Of a stretch of DNA of 64,000 bases, positions 62,357-64,000 are shown piece after piece. Source of the stretch: Pseudomonadota bacterium (lineage in GTDB: Bacteria; Pseudomonadota; Alphaproteobacteria; Dongiales; Dongiaceae). Every line of letters begins with the position of its first letter. The first letter of the stretch is position 1. Position numbers and translations under genes: made by a program. Under the pieces are notes generated by a model. That model did no database searches. It had not been told where the DNA came from and saw nothing but the letters and a program-made list of their open reading frames with translations. The DNA is taken from NCBI GenBank assembly GCA_016183985.1, contig JACPDN010000004.1, forward strand, positions 248,001-312,000, in the 5' to 3' direction.

Positions 62357-62385
62357 TTGAACTTGCCGTTTCAGCGCATTATGTT
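62357..62385 (+). promoter_or_regulatory. Promoter of tRNA-Gln
   Basis: TTGAAC (62357-62362) and TATGTT (62380-62385) are separated by 17 bases and lie 41 bases before the tRNA. The remaining part of 62160-62356 contains a GGAGGAGATAAAG followed by a short TTG-started frame (18 codons) that I do not call as a gene. Confidence 0.7.
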
Positions 62386-62426
62386 CCGCCCGCTTTCACG
62401 CCGGTCGTTCTGGCCGGCGCCCCTGC

Positions 62427-62500
62427 TGGGGGATCGTCTAACGGTAGGACAGCGGACTCTGACTCCGCCAGTCTAGGTTCGAATCCTAGTCCCCCAGCCA
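62427..62500 (+). tRNA. tRNA-Gln (anticodon CTG)
   Basis: A full cloverleaf: acceptor TGGGGGA/TCCCCCA, D arm GTCTAACGGTAGGAC, anticodon stem GCGGA/TCCGC with loop CTCTGAC (anticodon CTG), T arm CTAGG-TTCGAAT-CCTAG and encoded CCA end. It is not in an operon with other tRNAs in this window. Confidence 0.97.
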
Positions 62501-62540
62501 ATCTTTGCGGCGCAATCTTGATGTATCGACCAGCCTTGGT

Positions 62541-62560
62541 GACCGCCGTCATTGGCGGTC
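62541..62560 (+). terminator. Hairpin downstream of tRNA-Gln
   Basis: A perfect 7-base stem GACCGCC / GGCGGTC with a 6-base loop lies 40 bases after the tRNA. The following sequence (GTTGGTTCGC) has a weak T content, so it is a possible but not strong terminator. The rest of 62501-62729 shows no gene I can support. Confidence 0.4.
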
Positions 62561-62729
62561 GTTGGTTCGCTCACGCCAGCGAGTCTTCCGGCTCAAATTG
62601 GGTGTCAATTGGTCGCATGGGTGAAGAGCGCGATGGTGCCGGCGCCCATTCAGTCGGTGGGTTCGGCGCAGGCGTTTTTTCGAGCATGTGCCTCGGTCTG
62701 TGACGGCGGTGCAGGTTTCTGACAGCCTG

Positions 62730-62743
62730 TTGATCCAAATCAA
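62730..62743. promoter_or_regulatory. FNR/CRP-family (FNR, Anr, FixK or NnrR) binding site
   Basis: TTGATCCAAATCAA is a perfect TTGAT-N4-ATCAA dyad, the consensus box for FNR-type regulators of anaerobic and denitrification genes. It is centred about 68 bases before the start of a cytochrome c gene that leads to nosR, as expected for low-oxygen induction of the nos cluster. Confidence 0.9.
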
Positions 62744-62804
62744 CGCATGGACGTGCATTTCATAAAAAGATGCTTCTCTGAGATATCTTTTGAGAGGCGT
62801 CATC

Positions 62805-63215
62805 ATGAAGACCGGCTTGGCAATGCTTTCGATGGTAGCGGTGCTGACGATGGGTGCTGCGGCCAGCCGCGCCGATTGCCCGGTTCCGCCCAGTCTCAAT
62901 CAGTGCAAGACCTGCCATGCGCTGGAGCCCGGCAAGCCCTCGCGCGCGACGGGCCCCAATCTCAATGGCGTGCCAGGCCAGGCAGCCATGCATGCCGGCG
63001 ACTTCAAGGGCTATTCACCGGCGATGAAGGCTGCGCAGGCCAAGGGCGTGACCTGGACCGACGACAATCTCTTCAAATATCTCGGCGATCCCAAGGCCTT
63101 CCTCGCTGAAGCGAATGGTGAGCCGCTGAAGAACGCCATGATGTTCCAGATGAAGGATGAGGCGAAGCGCAAGGCCGCCATCGAGGGCCTGAAGACCATG
63201 GCGGCGTGCCAGTAA
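62805..63215 (+). CDS. Periplasmic c-type cytochrome of the nos region
   Basis: This 136-residue protein has a signal peptide (MKTGLAMLSMVAVLTMGAAASRA) and one haem-binding CKTCH motif followed by GPNLNGVPGQAAMHAGDFKGYSPAMKAA, the class I cytochrome c fold. An axial Met lies in NAMMFQM or SPAMKA. GAGAGGCG precedes the ATG. Directly upstream of nosR, and behind an FNR-type box, it probably feeds electrons to nitrous oxide reductase. Confidence 0.88.
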   Translation: MKTGLAMLSMVAVLTMGAAASRADCPVPPSLNQCKTCHALEPGKPSRATGPNLNGVPGQAAMHAGDFKGYSPAMKAAQAKGVTWTDDNLFKYLGDPKAFLAEANGEPLKNAMMFQMKDEAKRKAAIEGLKTMAACQ

Positions 63216-63239
63216 CCAAGGGCAAAGCGGAACACCCGC

Positions 63240-63680
63240 ATGAGCCACGCCAATCGCATATTCGCAGCACTGCGGGTGCAGCGCCTGACGGTTGGCCTGT
63301 TGCTGGTGCCGCTCCTGGTTCTTAACCTCATCGTTTCCGGCATCGCCAGCAGCCGCGAGGCTGAGGCGCGTGCGCTGGATGACGTCCTCACACAATCCCG
63401 CTGCCTGACTGAATCCGATATGGCGGCGCCGAGCAAGGCGCCGGCGCAGCCGGGCAAAGAGCGTCCTTGCCCCTCCTGCGCTACGGCCTGTGCCACCGGT
63501 TGCTGCGCTGGGCCTGACTTGTGGGGTGCGCGAATGACCGTGGAGCCCCGCGCATTCGCAGCCGGTCTCGATACGGCCCATTGTCCATCGGCACAGCAAG
63601 CCAATCCGCTCATCTTCCGGCCGGCCGCGCGTGCGCATGCGCCGCCGCGCGCCCGGCATTACCAGAGTATCGCGGCATGA
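63240..63680 (+). CDS. Cys-rich membrane-anchored protein between cytochrome c and nosR
   Basis: This 146-residue protein has one N-terminal hydrophobic segment (LTVGLLLVPLLVLNLIVSGIA). A polar region follows with PCPSCATACATGCCAG, then an Arg/Ala-rich tail. The Cys cluster could bind copper or haem; the layout slightly resembles DUF2946-type proteins. Its stop overlaps the nosR start (ATGA), so the two are translated together. Function unknown; a role in the nos cluster is an inference from linkage. Confidence 0.7.
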   Translation: MSHANRIFAALRVQRLTVGLLLVPLLVLNLIVSGIASSREAEARALDDVLTQSRCLTESDMAAPSKAPAQPGKERPCPSCATACATGCCAGPDLWGARMTVEPRAFAAGLDTAHCPSAQQANPLIFRPAARAHAPPRARHYQSIAA

Positions 63681-64000
63681 TCCGTTCCATCCTACGCACA
63701 TTATCCATTCTATTCGTCCTGTTTGCGCCGGTCCTCAATGCGGCGCCCGCGGATGCCAAGGGCTTTGGCGCCTATCTCGTAGACGTCAAGCCGGAAGAGG
63801 TCTTCCCGAATGCCGATCGCTTTGGCGCACGGGAAGGAACCCCGCCCGCCATGCCGGCCTTCAAGGGCGACGAAGAACTTGGCTACGTTTTCGAGACCAC
63901 GGATATCGGCTATTCCGGCAAACCGATCAAACTTCTCGTCGGCATGGACAAATCCGGCGTCATTGTCGGCGCCAAGGTCTTCGAGCATCACGAGCCGATC
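63677..64000 (+). CDS. nosR: NosR/NirI-family regulatory flavoprotein, N-terminal part
   Basis: The frame is open to the window end (108 residues). It has a signal peptide (MIRSILRTLSILFVLFAPVLNA) and FGAYLVDVKPEEVFPNADRFGA, GYVFETTDIGYSGKPIKLLVGMDKSGVIVGAKVFEHHEPI, the beginning of the NosR periplasmic FMN-binding domain. NosR is needed for expression and activity of the N2O reductase NosZ. The start overlaps the preceding stop. Confidence 0.9.
   Translation, partial: MIRSILRTLSILFVLFAPVLNAAPADAKGFGAYLVDVKPEEVFPNADRFGAREGTPPAMPAFKGDEELGYVFETTDIGYSGKPIKLLVGMDKSGVIVGAKVFEHHEPI

Noticed and set aside
62518-62703. A 61-codon frame between tRNA-Gln and the FNR-type box
   Set aside because: No ribosome site; it overlaps a hairpin and shows no protein-like composition.

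Overview
The window is about 64 kb of a high-GC, gene-dense bacterial chromosome. A SAM-II riboswitch in front of metA, the many ABC and TRAP uptake systems, an Anbu/ATP-grasp/alpha-E/transglutaminase operon, a perfect parS site and the start of a nitrous-oxide reductase (nos) cluster together suggest an alphaproteobacterium, most likely of the Rhodospirillales type. This taxonomic placement is an inference from gene content and RNA families. I saw no rRNA, CRISPR array, transposase or prophage. The only base-composition outlier is one AT-richer hypothetical gene at 7441-8136.

Layout. 1-6 kb: the end of a glutamate-synthase-like GXGXG protein, an FMN-binding glutamate-synthase-like protein and a type III glutamine synthetase / gamma-glutamylmethylamide synthetase. 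A hairpin-rich leader follows, then three small unrecognised membrane proteins and an APC-family permease. 6-11.6 kb: small membrane proteins, an FkbM methyltransferase, an AT-rich orphan, an M23-peptidase/class III aminotransferase fusion, a LOG protein and infA. 11.7-19 kb: a five-gene dipeptide-type ABC importer, an AlaX-like tRNA-editing protein and an agmatinase-family ureohydrolase, all on the minus strand. 19-22.5 kb: a periplasmic binding protein, rimO, a glycine-zipper lipoprotein and a small Arg-Ser-rich membrane protein. 22.6-29.9 kb: a HisD paralogue with altered active site, pgm, pgi and the two subunits of an N,N-dimethylformamidase-type enzyme.

29.9-44 kb: metAA under a SAM-II riboswitch. 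A TRAP transporter (M-Q-P) lies divergent from a sensor kinase/response regulator pair. A phosphonate-monoesterase/sulfatase-type hydrolase lies divergent from an ABC importer that has two tandem, near-identical binding proteins, each followed by a strong terminator. 44-51.7 kb: acyl-CoA dehydrogenase, an FAD-linked 2-hydroxyacid dehydrogenase and the Anbu peptidase / transglutaminase / alpha-E / circularly permuted ATP-grasp set. 51.9-53.8 kb: a parS site, a Zur-type operator inside a larger inverted repeat, a 30-residue membrane peptide ORF coupled to znuC, and znuB, with no znuA nearby. 53.9-62 kb: a glutamine amidotransferase, a secreted hypothetical, an EamA exporter, rsmB, guaB with a terminator in its leader, a nucleoside hydrolase, rlmE and a Ppx/GppA phosphatase. 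62.4-64 kb: tRNA-Gln(CTG), then a perfect FNR/CRP-type box in front of a cytochrome c, a Cys-rich membrane protein and the 5' end of nosR.

Metabolic reading. Much of the window is scavenging of organic nitrogen, phosphorus and carbon: one-carbon amine assimilation, an amide hydrolase releasing an amine, peptide uptake, ureohydrolase, TRAP-borne acids and possibly phosphonate or sulfate monoesters. The most promising unexplained items are the small-membrane-protein trio with its structured leader, the peptide encoded ahead of znuC, the guaB leader terminator, the duplicated binding proteins next to the hydrolase, and the Anbu operon.
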